From Haematobia irritans (taxonomy: Eukaryota > Arthropoda > Insecta > Diptera > Muscidae): a stretch of DNA of 64,000 bases. The notes below the pieces were generated by a model that was not told the DNA's origin, ran no database searches, and saw only the letters and a list, made by a program, of their open reading frames with translations. Location of the stretch: NCBI RefSeq assembly GCF_050003625.1, contig NC_134397.1, forward strand, positions 272,174,070-272,238,069, read 5' to 3'. Below, in pieces: positions 43,301-54,639 of this stretch. Position numbers and translations under genes: made by a program. Each line of letters opens with the position of its first letter. The stretch's first letter is position 1.

Positions 43301-44177
43301 TATAATCGGAAAACCATATAAACTATTACAAAATTTTAAGACTTTTTGATATAATGGTGAAATAATAATAATTAAAACAAAAAAATAAATAATAAATTGC
43401 CTCAAATAAAAAAATTATTGATGCTTGTGACTACAAATTAACTGGAAGTTCCGAATTAGTTACACGTACGAAAAAGACTGTTTTTCATATGTTTGGGTGT
43501 AAAAATTGTATGTTTGGAACTAAAATTTTTTAACACAATGTTTTTAAGTGTAAGCATATAATGTTCATAAACCAACATAACATGTTTGGGACATATATGT
43601 TAATATGTTAGAACATATTGTGTTTGGGACATAAAATGTTTGCAAATATAATATGCTTGGATGCAAACATATATTAATTTAGAAATAGCCTATAAACATA
43701 TATGTGTTTAAAAAGAGAGAAATAAAGTGTATGCTGAAAGTAAAATAATGAAAGTAACCAATTGGCGCCTTAAAGATAAATCCACACAAAGAAAATTTCA
43801 TTGATTTTTTTTTTCTACCAGTGTATGTCCTAAGGTGAAATATAATATGTTTGAACAATACAAACAATATTTTGTTTGGACCAATCGTGAAAATATATAT
43901 GCTTGAAGCAAAATGTGTTTGGGGTATATGTTACAGAAGCGATTGTTTTGAGGTTGTGAACTTACAGAAAGGAACGGTAACTTTAAATATATCATAAAAT
44001 GTACATTAAAAAAATTATAGTCGAGAGGCCAAAGATTTCATTATATTAAAATACGAATCCGAATTTTGCATAGAAGACTCATTTCTCTGATATAGTTTTT
44101 TCTTTGTCCAAAAGCTGATAAAACTTTCAATGCAGTGATTCGACTCACATATTTTACATAAAAGAAAATTTTGTTTG
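43301..44177. other. AT-rich DNA with loosely repeated atgtttgg words
   Basis: Between about 43490 and 43930 words such as catgtttgggacatat and aacatattgtgtttggg recur irregularly. No clear period or gene. Confidence 0.4.
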
Positions 44178-44588
44178 ACTACCCAGGATCCGGAAGTGGT
44201 GCAAATTTGACGCAGAAGCGATGAATTTAACATGGGCTTGTCATAGGACAGAAGTCCTCCATTTCAAAAGCCGTTGCACTGAATTTGCATCACTTCTTTA
44301 GTTGTGATCCGAATTCAATGTTTTGGATGTAAATTAAAAAATTCTGTGATACTTTGTCAAATAAATAATTTTTGTAATTTTTAATGGATTCTAACGCTTG
44401 TCGGAAAGGTTTGACCTCAAATATTTTCAAAAATGCACAATTTTTTCAGCTTGGATTTACCATTTTTTTCGACAAAATTTAAATGATTTGTATCATTTTA
44501 TGAATTCTTACTCTATTTGAAACAAAAAAGTTAAAGTATGAAAAAAACAAGTTATAAAAAATTTAATTAAAAGAACTTCCTGGGTAGT
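44178..44588. repeat. Possible small element bounded by an 11-bp inverted repeat
   Basis: actacccagga at the left and tcctgggtagt at the right enclose 390 bp of non-coding DNA. A second ctgggtaag lies at 44673. No target duplication was recognised, so this is tentative. Confidence 0.35.
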
Positions 44589-45781
44589 TAAAATAAAGAA
44601 CATCATTGGAAGTGCATCTTCTGGAAGTGCTTTTAATGTTGTGCCTTCGGAAGAACTTCCAAATTTTTTTGCTGGGTAAGGACAACTTGCATTCAATAAT
44701 TTTGAAAAATTCTTTAAAATTAATGAAATCGTCTTCAAATTTGTTGACTTGAATCTAGACCACAAAGCAAAAACGAGTCTAAATTCGTAAATATGCGTTC
44801 ACATTAACACCAACATTTTGCTTCCAGTTGGGTTCACTTGTTTTTTGTTTCAGTAAATAAGCTGATCAAGTATGCAAAAATCATATTCCGAAATATAAAA
44901 GGCAACCAAACACGAAAAATTGTTAAAGTAAATCAAAATATTTCTATTCCAGCATTTTGCAAAGTAATAAAATACATCATCTCTCATAAAATTCTGGAAT
45001 GCATAGTGAGAGCACGTAAAATTCAGCTTAGCCAACTGAATCTAACTTACTTTATTATTTTGTAGAGTGTTCAAAAAACCCGGATTTTTCGTAAAAAACG
45101 CAACCCGGTGGACGGTGTTCTTTAAAACACAGGATAATCTAATTTTATTATTAACATACAGTTAAAAGGTAGATATAATTTTTTTTATATTCATATGTAC
45201 GTTGCACCTACTTGGATATATTTCCATTGCCTTTCATTAAATTAATTTGCCTACATTTAGTATTAAATTTGCAATTTTAAATTGAAAATGCAAAAACCGA
45301 GGTCTTGAAAACACCGGTTCCATTGGTCCACTCAAAATATGATTTCATCAAAACCGACAATCGATGCACCGGTTTTCATCCACTGGTTTTGATCACTCTA
45401 TTCTTTATGGAAAAAGATAGTTATTTTCCACAAATCTACACGCAAAGAAAAAAAACGTTTGGAAAACGTGTACCGAAAACGTTTTTCTTTTGTTAGAGTT
45501 TTTTGAATTGCTTCGAAAATTTTAAACTTTTATCACCAAAAAAATTCGTTTGTTACAAAATTTTTATTTTTTCAATAAAAAAAGTTATTTTTGAAATAAC
45601 AACACAGTCCATTTCGTTTATATCAAACACTGTTCTTTTCTGACTTTAGGTCTTTAATAAGACACATTTTACAGTTCAAAATTTAATATAGTACAATGTA
45701 ATGTTGAACATTTTTTCGGAATCTTCCGAATATATCTGGAATATATGTAAAAAAAAAAAACAAAAGCAAAAAAAAAACTTT
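44589..45781. other. AT-rich intronic DNA
   Basis: The open frames on both strands near 44838-45065 overlap and have no domain character. No gene call. Confidence 0.45.
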
Positions 45782-45855
45782 GGCCGAAGCAGGGATCGAA
45801 CCCACGACCCTTGGCATGAGAGTCGGACGTAGCTACCACTGCTCCACGGTGCCAA
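45782..45855 (-). mobile_element. tRNA-like SINE head (third type)
   Basis: On the minus strand it reads ggcaccgtggagcagtggta, then ccgactctcatgccaagg and gggttcgatccctgcttcgg. That gives an A box and a perfect B box, followed by A-rich sequence. It differs from the gggagccaccg family. It is not convincing as a functional tRNA. Confidence 0.65.
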
Positions 45856-45967
45856 ACTAAATGTTTGTTTCTGTTAAATAAACTTTGTTTATTCGGTTCG
45901 TGGGCGCCGCAAGCTATGCTATATAAATATAACTTATATGGATATTTATCTATTGATGACCATAACA

Positions 45968-46045
45968 GGTACATAGCTCAGTGGTTAGTGTGTTGGCTTA
46001 CAATGTGCATGGTCCGCGGTTCGATTCTCCGTCCAGGCGAAAGGT
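45968..46045 (+). mobile_element. tRNA-like SINE head (second family)
   Basis: ggtacatagctcagtggtta (A box), then gttggcttacaatgtgcatg and ggtccgcggttcgattctcc (B box). It is the same family as the SINE split by the mariner at 21700. Confidence 0.7.
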
Positions 46046-47423
46046 AAACAAAAATTTATAAAATCGTATAATTTCTTCTACATTGTTGGTATTACAGGAA
46101 AAGGTGTTAAGAACTAAAAATCCTCGTGGATGTGAGAAAGATGTGAGGGACAATGCAATTAGCAAGAAAATAATGTTTTTTTTTTTGAGCTAGTCTTTAT
46201 GAAATTGTTTTTACACCCTGGAAAAGAATAAACGTTTATCACAAAAAGTATATACTTTTCTTCCAAATACACTTCCTTACAGCGAAAAGCAAATGAGAAA
46301 CGAACTTTGTTTGTCTAAAATTTCGTTTGGGAGGAAAGAATTATTTTTTTGCGTGTAACTCATCAATTCATACCCAAGTGTCTGTTAGATATTTCGCTTC
46401 AGTGGTCGTATGGAATATAGGCAAAAAAAAAAAAAAGAGTTTAATTTTGTTGTCAACGTTTTTGGCTCATTTTTGCTTTTGGCAAAAATTAGATTTTTTT
46501 AATATCTAAAAACTTTTTGTTAGTCAACAACAAGCAAAGCAACGATAACAATGTGGAGAATAAAACGCAAGTGGAAAAATATGAAAATGTTACTCCAACT
46601 AAATTCCAATATAGAAATATAAACAAAGTTTTACATTGCGGATACTACGGATGGATGTGCATTTGCACATAGTTATCTTTAGATATACTTAGTTTTTGTG
46701 TAGAGATTTCAGTTTTTAGTTTGCTAATATTACAAATATGAAACTTTGCATTTCCTATTCTCTGGAGTAAAAACGGAGAGAGATGGAGAGAGAGAAAGCC
46801 AAAAATTCGTCTATCAAAAGAAAACTGCTTGAGGTTAAATATTGCGTGGACGAATTCTCGCATCCGTATGAGAGGCGGTCCATATATGGGGGAAATGTAA
46901 TGACCGATGTTTGAAACTGTTGCCTTTTTTGCATGAGTCAGTACAATGGCTTTTGAGTCAAAGCGTAATTTTTTTTTATTGTAGACTTTAGCTATGAAAT
47001 GGACTATTCAATTTGGTATTATTTTCACTGCAACTTGCATAAATAATGAATGTGTTTACACTGACTTTTCTCATTTAGAAAACTGCTGACTAGTATCGTT
47101 TTTTTATTTCTTTTGGGTTTGCGAACACTTTTTTTTTAGGAAAACTAATTGAGTTTATTGATGATGATGTTTTTGAAGGATTGTTTTTTGAATTTTTATT
47201 AGCCATACTAGAGCCGTATCAAATATTCAGAATTAAACTTTGCCTACAAAGTGTACTGATTTACTTCACAAAAATTAATTATCTTAGAAGGTCTAACAAA
47301 AAATGGAACTATTTGGATAATGTCGACAATTTTTATGAGCAATTAGAAACAAACGCTTTACCCAATTCATTTCGCATGTGGTCAATAGATGTCGTTGGAG
47401 TAGTGTATCTCCAGTGTTACCAA
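46046..47423. other. Intronic DNA, no gene seen
   Basis: tcgtttgggaggaaagaatt near 46323 echoes cggaggaaagaattat at 24172, part of an undelimited dispersed repeat. A short (GA)n run lies near 46775. Other open frames are featureless. Confidence 0.4.
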
Positions 47424-48613
47424 CAGCGTTGCCAGAATTGTTTCACCAAAAACCGCTAGATTTGTCCAAAAAACTAGCCAAAAAAAAAAAACTGAAAAAT
47501 TAAAAAAAAATAGCTAGAAAAAAAGCTAAATTTTTTTGTATCAAAAGTCACATTTTTTAATGAAATTTAACAATCTTAAAGCCTTTATTTCACTTAAAAT
47601 GCATATTATTTTAATTGTATTAATTTAGTTCCATTTCTGTGAGACTATAAGAAAATCTAAGTCATATTAGCTCTGCTGGCGTACTCGATACATTTTGATT
47701 ACTATCACAAATTTTTACTGGAAGTCCTTCGTTTATATTTCCTAGTAAGAACATTTTTCCCAGTAAACTTGCAATTGTCAGCTTGCTAATCATCAACAAG
47801 CCCAATGTGCTATATATTGCACAATGCCACATAAAACTGCATTAGAAAATATCAATATATTTCGTTTTAACTGAATTAATGATAAATTCGTGAACGTTTA
47901 CCCTTCTCCTAATTTTACCCAAGAGAATAAAACCCATTATATGTTAACTGTCTTGCAAGTTTATACTGAATAACTTTTATTCGAAAATGTCCCATACAAA
48001 CCTATTGTTGTCCAATTTTCGTAAATCTAAATCCATTCCATTAATAAATAGCAGATTTGTTTTGATCCTACCAAAGATTTTGGTATTGATTCCGAGTCAA
48101 ATTTGAATTTATTCGTTCTTTCAGCTTTTTCTATCACAGTGCAAATTATTCTATGTATACGTTTTTAAAATGAAATGTTGAAAAACCTCTTCTATTTTTG
48201 AACGCTATTTTGGTTTGTGGTCAAAATACAAAAACTCCACAAATTGAAAGACTATTTCATTAATTTTAAGAATTTTTTAGAATTGACCCTAGCCTTAAAG
48301 TTTACGATAACTTTTATGAACACGAGGAAAAAACTTTACAACAAGGTGTATTTGCTGCAAAAATGCCTGCATAACGGCTGGAATAATTATTAATGTTTCA
48401 ATTGAGCTTTGAAACATGTGGAAGACCTTATTCCGGCAGCAAGACTTAGGTAAAAACGAAGATTTATCCATATTTCAATATGAACATGTCGAAAATAGAA
48501 AAAAAAAGCCAGAAAAAAAGCTAAAAGCTAAATGCATTTTTTCCCCGCTAAACGTCTTCAAAAAAAGCCAAATCTAGCGGGAAAAAAGCTAAATTGGCAA
48601 CGCTGGTTACCAA
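47416..48613. mobile_element. hAT-like non-autonomous element with 8-bp target duplication
   Basis: The element is 47424-48605 (1182 bp) with perfect 11-bp ends cagcgttgcca and tggcaacgctg, flanked by direct repeats GTTACCAA. Subterminal words gctagatttgtccaaaaaac and, in complement, gctagatttggctttttttg repeat on both sides. An 8-bp duplication plus CAG...CTG ends is typical of hAT. No transposase frame is present. Confidence 0.8.
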
Positions 48614-48689
48614 TCATATTACGTCACACGTTGGAAAGATGACATTTTCACTTCATTTGGGGAAAAAATAAATTCGGAAAATTAAATTT

Positions 48690-49095
48690 AAAACAAATAT
48701 TTCCAAATTAAAAATATAAATGAAAATTTTGTTCGGAAATATTTAATTGAAATCCGAGAAAAATCCAATTGAAATTATAATCGGAAAATTCATAAAAACA
48801 ATAAATCGAAAATTATTTCCTTCAAATGTGAAATAATTACTAACAAGTATATATTAATACAATAAAGATTTATCTCAATTAAAAATCTATTGAATTTTGC
48901 GGCAAAAATCAATTACATTTTTAAATTCAAATTTTTAAAAAGTGGCGAAGAAATCAATTAATTTTTTAATCGAGAATATTTGTAATTTCCAAATAATTCT
49001 ATGATTGATACTATTATTTTTGTGATCGAAGCAATTTCAATTAAATAATTAATTTAGCGATCGAATCAGAAAAAAATTGTGTACGAAAATGATCG
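48690..49095. mobile_element. AT-rich MITE-like relative of 36590
   Basis: It shares aaatatttccaaattaaaaa, attaaaaatctattgaattt and cagaaaaaaattgtgtac words. The ends are imprecise. Confidence 0.4.
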
Positions 49096-49320
49096 GTGTC
49101 TCAACTAAACGAGTTAAAAAATCTAATGAAATGAAAAATCTAATAAAATGAGTCTTAGTTTAGGGAGGAAGTATTATAGATTTTTCGGAAAATACATTTT
49201 TTAAAACAGCGTTACGATGTTTTAAATTCAACAAACTTGATTTCGTAGAATTTGGTCAGAACTTTAAGACGTAGGATTTTTTCGGGATGTATCTTAAAAG
49301 ATACAGCGCGCATTTAAGGG

Positions 49321-49360
49321 TTAACATAGGATCGGGTAGCACTCATTGATAAGATAGAAG
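49321..49360 (+). mobile_element. Short SINE fragment
   Basis: ttaacataggatcgggtagc and actcattgataagatagaag match the SINE body near its 3' half. Confidence 0.6.
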
Positions 49361-49864
49361 CCTAAAATAATTGGCTACCAGTTCTTGCTAAAACGAAGTC
49401 ACATCGAATCATTTTTGAAACGAATGATAAGAGTAGACAAGAAGTGAATAAAATACGATGCAAATAATGTGCGAAAATGGTCATGGTAGGAGCACGGTGG
49501 CTCGCAAAGACATACTAAAAAACCATACCCGGTTCCAAAGATTTTGTTTTTACTTTAAAAAATTTGGTATTGATTCCGAGCCAAAAAAGCGGAGAATACA
49601 ACTAAGGATACTTTTAAGACACAATTCTCTTTTAAATTGGGGTTTTGTGTACTTACTTCTAGGAAGAAAATTCTAATTGTTCGCTTTTTCAGTTTTTTTT
49701 CTTCATGTGCTATCAAAGTCCTTTAAAAACGAGGTAACGACAACTTTATTTTCCAAATTTAGACATGACTTCCAGTAGAAATTATGCTATGTTTCAAGTA
49801 AAAACGTCTTTGAAATAAAGTGTTGAAAAACATGTCTTATATTTGAACGATTTTTTGCTTTGTA
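49361..49864. other. Intronic DNA with a piece of the 14825-type repeat
   Basis: ttggtattgattccgagcca near 49563 and nearby words are shared with 14876 and 61987. The 72-codon frame starting at 49458 reads through this repeat and is not a gene. Confidence 0.5.
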
Positions 49865-50278
49865 ACAGGTTGGCTGATAAGTCCCGGGTCTGACACACAG
49901 ATGGCGTCGCTAGTATTAAATGCATATTATTTTTATGTAGTACCAACCTTCAAATGATTCGTGTCAAAATTTGACGTCTGTAAGTCAATTAGTTTTTGAG
50001 ATAGAGCGTCCTTTGTGAATCAACTTTTGTTATTGTGAAAAAAATGGAAAAACTGGAATTTCGTGGTTTGATAAAATACTGTTTTCTGAAGGGCAAAAAC
50101 TTGGCTTGATAATGAGTTTCCGGACTCTGCCCCAGGGAAATCAACAATAATTGATTGGTATAAAAAACTCAAGCGTGGTGAAATGAGTACGGAGGACGGT
50201 GAACGCAGTGGACGCCTGAAAGAGGTGGTTACCGACGAAAACATAAAAAAATCCACAAAATGATTTAGAATGACCGTA

Positions 50279-51534
50279 AAGGGTGATACGGTCAAAATTT
50301 GGTCAAGGAAAAACGCGTGGAAATCGTTGAAATCGTTTATTTAAAAAATCAAATTAAATTTCTTTTTCAAGTTCAATTAGTATAAAATTCAGGAAAAATA
50401 TTCAGTTAGGCTTTCGCTTTTCCAAATCCGACTTGCCGGGCCTCACGCTTGACACCTGCCATCAGATTTTGTACAGCCACCTTGTCCACCTTCTTCGCCG
50501 CAGAAAGCCAGTTTGCCTTGAACTGCTGCTCGTCCTTAGCAGTTTTTTTGGTCTTCTTTAGGTTCCGCTTGACAATAGCCCAGTATTTCTCAATTGGGCG
50601 GAGCTCTGGCGTGTTGGGAGGATTCTTGTCCTTGGGAACCACCTGCACGTTGTTGGCGGCGTACCACTCCATGGCCTTTTTACCGTAATGGCAAGATGCC
50701 AAATCCGGCCAAAACAGTACGGAACAACCGTGTTTCTTCAGGAAAGGTAGCAGACGTTTATTCAAACACTCTTTCACGAAAATTTCTTGGTTGACAGTCC
50801 CGGAAGCTATGAAAATGCTGCTTTTCAAGCCACAGGTACAGATGGCTTGCCAAACCAGATATTTCTTTGCGAACTTTGACAGTTTTATGTGCTTGAAAAT
50901 ATCTGCTACCTTTCCCCTTCCTTTTGCCGAATAAAACTCCTGTCCCGGAAGCTGCTTGTAGTCGGCTTTGACGTAGGTTTCGTCGTCCATTACTACGCAG
51001 TCAAACTTCGTCAGCATCGTCGTGTACAGCCTCCGGGATCGCGCTTTGGCCGTCGTATTTTGTTTATCATCGCGATTTGGAGTCACTACCTTCTTGTAAG
51101 TCGATAGTCCGGCTCGTTTTTTGGCTCGATGCACGGTTGCGGCATCTCGGAGAGAGAGGTTAGGGTTTCGCTTGAAACTACCGGCAACTCTCTTTGTCGT
51201 CTCAGCGGCTTCCGGTTTTCGATTTCCCCCCGATCCAGACTTCCTGGCTGTCGACAAACATTCCCCAAACACTTTAATTACATTTGTAACGGTTGATTTG
51301 ACAACTTTTAGCGATTTTGCCAGCTTTGCGTGCGAGTAGCTCGGATTTTCGCGATGCGCGAGCAAAATTTTGATACGCTGCTCTTCTTGCTTGGACGGCA
51401 TTTTGACAACTGAAGAGTGAATTCCAAAATCAAAATAGGAGCAACATTCTACACACATACACCTTCAAAATGAGGGGTGTTCAGAAAGAAATACGTCAAG
51501 TTTATATTGACCAAATTTTGACCGTATCACCCTT
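50279..51534 (-). mobile_element. DD37E Tc1/mariner element, complete, nested
   Basis: It is 1256 bp with perfect 28-bp inverted ends (aagggtgatacggtcaaaat and eight more bases), flanked by a TA duplication at 50277-50278 and 51535-51536. It lies inside the DD34D mariner at the ccgta|aaatgaag position, verified against copy b at 22082. It contains one uninterrupted transposase gene. Confidence 0.95.
50406..51401 (-). CDS. DD37E mariner-like transposase, intact frame
   Basis: There are 331 codons from MPSKQEEQRIKILL. I prefer this ATG because it is the start used by this kind of protein and the 19 upstream codons look random. Residues ~5-60 form a first helix-turn-helix (YSHAKLAKSLKVVKSTVTNV). 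A basic linker with GSGGNRKP precedes the second helical segment (~70-105). That segment looks about seven residues short between LRDAA and VHRAKKRAG, possibly a small in-frame deletion. The catalytic core has Asp140 in VVMDDETYVKADY, Asp233 in LFWPDLASCHYGKK and Glu271 in NTPELRPIEKYWA. Thirty-seven residues lie between the last two, the DD37E signature. The protein cuts and pastes the element at TA sites. With perfect ends it is the best candidate in the window for a recently active DNA transposon. Confidence 0.93.
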   Translation of the reverse strand: MPSKQEEQRIKILLAHRENPSYSHAKLAKSLKVVKSTVTNVIKVFGECLSTARKSGSGGNRKPEAAETTKRVAGSFKRNPNLSLRDAATVHRAKKRAGLSTYKKVVTPNRDDKQNTTAKARSRRLYTTMLTKFDCVVMDDETYVKADYKQLPGQEFYSAKGRGKVADIFKHIKLSKFAKKYLVWQAICTCGLKSSIFIASGTVNQEIFVKECLNKRLLPFLKKHGCSVLFWPDLASCHYGKKAMEWYAANNVQVVPKDKNPPNTPELRPIEKYWAIVKRNLKKTKKTAKDEQQFKANWLSAAKKVDKVAVQNLMAGVKREARQVGFGKAKA

Positions 51535-51636
51535 TAAAATGAAGTTGATCGAGATAGCAGAGGCCTTAAAGATATCAAAGGAACGTGTTGGTCATATCAT
51601 TCATCAATATTTGGATATGCGGAAGCTCTGTGCAAA

Positions 51637-51906
51637 ATGGGTGCCGCGCCAGAGCTCACATTTGACCAAAAACAACAACGTGTTGATGATTCTGAGCGGT
51701 GTTTGCAGCTGTTAACTCGTAATACACCCGAGTTTTTCCGTCGATATGTGGCAATGGATGAAACATGGCTCCATCACTACACTCCTGAGTCCAATCGACA
51801 GTCGGCTGAGTGGACAGCGACCGGTGAACCGTCTCCGAAGCGGGGAAAGACTCAAAAGTCCGCTGGCAAAGTAATGCCTCTCTTTTTTGGGATGCGCATG
51901 AAATAA
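51637..51906 (+). pseudogene. DD34D mariner transposase segment of copy d
   Basis: It covers LTFDQKQQRVDDSERCLQLL, the first catalytic Asp region (VAMDETWLHHYTPESNRQSA) and GEPSPKRGKTQKSAGKVM, then frameshifts. Damage lies on both sides. Confidence 0.85.
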
Positions 51907-52608
51907 TTTTTATCGATTATCTTGAGAAGGGAAAAACCATCAACAGTGACTATTATATGGCGTTATTGGAGCTTTTGAAATTCGAAATCCACCAAGACAA
52001 CGCACCGTGCCATTGAGTCATTGAGAACGATGAACAAAAATTCATGAATTGGGCTTCGAATTGCTTCCCCACCCACCGTATTCTACAGATCTGGCCCCCA
52101 GCGACTTTTTCTTGTTCTCAGACCTCAAAAGGATGCTCACAGGGAAAAAATTTGGCTGCAATGAAGAGGTGATCGCCGAAACTTAGGCCTATTTTGAGGC
52201 AAAACCGAAGGAGTACTACCAAAATGGTATCAACAAATTGGAAGGTCGTTATAATTGTTGTATCGCTCTTGAAGGGAACTATGTTGAATAATAATAACGA
52301 ATTTTGACAAAAAAGGTTTTTTTCTTTTTTAGACCGGGGACTTAGCAGCCAACCTGTTAGTCAAGATGCAAAAAGACAACAAATTTAAAGACAATAATAT
52401 AAAATAGATGAAGTTTTTACAGCTTAGAAAAATTTACAAAAAAGATAGTTAAATCTTTTAGAACAAAATGTTAAGGATAATATTTAAAATTTTCCTATGT
52501 GACATTGGCAGTTTGTCATCGGAGCCTATTAGTCAGTAAATTAACGAGTTTGTACCATTGCCTTTTAATATACATATCTATAAATAAATATTTAATTTGT
52601 CCACTTAC

Positions 52609-52889
52609 CGCAGTCTCCAATTCCTTGGCCGATGAATTAATTCGAACATCACGATGTGAATCCTGGCCGACGATTTTTGTCTTAATTATATAGAAATCAA
52701 TATTATTATAAAATTCCAATGGACGCTTCCAGCGTATAGTTAATGAATCTTGTGAATGGCAAGTTAAGTTTACAATAATTGGAGCACTAGGTGCTCCAAC
52801 ATCTGTGCGTTGAATGATAGTATCGGAGGTGTCACCCTCATTTTTGGTGGTAAAAGCATTAACTTTAATTCGATATTCGGTGAATGGTT
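52609..52889 (-). CDS. Ptp99A: Receptor tyrosine phosphatase, internal exon: end of one FN3 domain and start of the next
   Basis: This is an internal exon of 281 bp with acceptor tactttcag and donor gtaagt. It starts with the last two bases of a codon begun in the 59734-59931 exon and ends in phase 0. It finishes one FN3 domain with PFTEYRIKVNAFTTKNEG, the Tyr-containing F/G strand region. It then opens the next domain after a GAPSAP linker, with LTIRWKRP as the Trp strand and FYNNIDFYIIKTKIVG as the following strand. Both adjoining introns are full of transposons, but the exon itself is undamaged, which argues for a functional gene. The next exon in the transcript is 35849-35965, 16.6 kb away. 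The FN3 identity is well supported; the specific name is an inference. Confidence 0.82.
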
Positions 52890-54639
52890 CTGAAAGTACA
52901 GAAAAAAATATAAAATTTATTAATAAAGATTTCTTTTATAACAAAAAGATTTAAAAAAAATTATATAAATATCTAAATATGTTTTGAGCCGTTTTTGTAA
53001 CTCCAACCCATAACAAGACCCATCGAAACAGAGGAAAGATTGAGAGCTTCAGAAAAAAAATTAAAGTTTTAATATCTGTAGAAAACTCCTAATTCTACCA
53101 AAAATTGGTTAAATACAGGGAGATTTAAGTATATATCGACAGAAAAGGGTGGCTGATATATATTGGAAACATCTTTAGTTTAAAATGTTGATGTTATTTC
53201 CGACAGTTTTTGCATTTGAACAATAAAATTAGAAAAAAAAAATAAAAACAAAGACATAGAGCTTTACTTTGTTGCATATCATACTTGGCAAGGTTCTGAT
53301 ATCCTTAGCCCAAAATGGTGTGGGATGAATTTATTTTTAACACGATTTTCTTGTTTGTTCTACATTGCTTAACAAGGATCAAATTTGATTTTATAATTAT
53401 CACTTGTGGTGATTCTGTTTACTTGAATTATATTTTATATATACACATTTATTTTTGCAAAATTAAAAAAAAATACACACAACTCTTTTGCGTATGTTAA
53501 TCAGCTAAGAGTATTAATTAACATTAAATTTTCATATTTAATAATTACTAGTATGGAAGCATCCATGGTAACGATATGGCAGTATGGCATGTGCCAGATA
53601 GCCATAAATGGTAACAGCATTTCACCTTCAACAACATTGCCATTTATTTTCAATCCTCAATGACTATTGAGCTTATAGCTGGTTGACAGGACCAGTGACC
53701 ATAACGGGAGCCACGATGGCATGTTCGTTTATGCATTCATTTTGCCTGGTTGCTATTATCCTTGTTAACGCTGTTACCCCTGATGTTATTTCAAGCAGTC
53801 ACCAGTGAATTTAAAAATGCAAAAATTCTTTAAAATGAAATCCCCCACATTTAAAGCCACGAACACAAAACATGAATTGTGGTGGTGGTGGTGGTAGCGT
53901 AATGGTGTAGTGGCTAGCTGTGTGGTTCTATGATCCTGTTCGGCGTAAAAAGTATGTCTCCAATTGGAAATTATGTGAGACAACAACAGACAGGATGTAA
54001 GCCAATGTGACAGTGTGGCTATGTGGGAGTTTCACTGTCATCAATGAACCGTGACACACAAAAACTAAACAAAAATTTATTTATTTCATGAATGTGTAGT
54101 GTTCACAAACAATTTCCTATGATGGAATCATAAATTGTATGAACAATTTTTATACATTAAAAAAAAAAATACTCAACAGCTACGAATGTATACATAATAT
54201 GAAAGAAATATATTCCTTCCGAGACATAAAAAATGTGAACTTTTACATAATATTTACGAAAAGCTTCATTCATGTAAACGGGAAATTTATGGCAGTTGTC
54301 ACTGACGTACCTCTCACAGCTGATACACAGAAAAACAGATCACAAATATTTTTCAATTAAAACTTAATTGAATTTGAAAAATTTACCAATTAAAAATGTA
54401 ATTGATACACGCCGGTCGAATTGCCTAGGTCAGACCCAACTTCCCAGCGAAGCGGAGGGACTCGTAGACGAGAGTGATACACGACGGCGTTAATAACGTT
54501 TGTCTGCTGAATCAGGGAACTGAATCTTGAGATTAGTAAGATCGTCGACGATCATAAGCGGAGCATCTGAAGCAATGTAATGTAGGCACTGGCACAGGTA
54601 GGTAAAATGTAGTCAACAGTAAGATCCAAGGTATGATGG
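52890..54639. other. Intron sequence between the FN3 exons
   Basis: It contains a short (GTG)n run at 53878-53895, a piece of the acacagaaaaa MITE near 54328-54410 and AT-rich DNA. No additional in-phase exon was found, as expected because the flanking exons join directly. Confidence 0.5.

Larger units (their letters stand above)
49865..52357 (+). mobile_element. DD34D mariner (copy d) carrying a nested DD37E mariner
   Basis: Outer ends acaggttggctgataagtcc and complement are flanked by TA. Removing the insert (50279-51534 plus one TA) leaves 1235 bp, the same size as copies b and c. Its transposase starts in the correct frame (MEKLEFR), unlike b and c, but has an early deletion and further stops and frameshifts. 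The DETWLHHY block is at 51745-51790 and the HQDNAPCH block near 51990. Confidence 0.93.

Noticed and set aside
53884..53945. tRNA-like sequence taatggtgtagtggctag
   Set aside because: Only an A-box-like stretch is present. The B box (gatcctgttcggcg) is poor and there is no SINE body.
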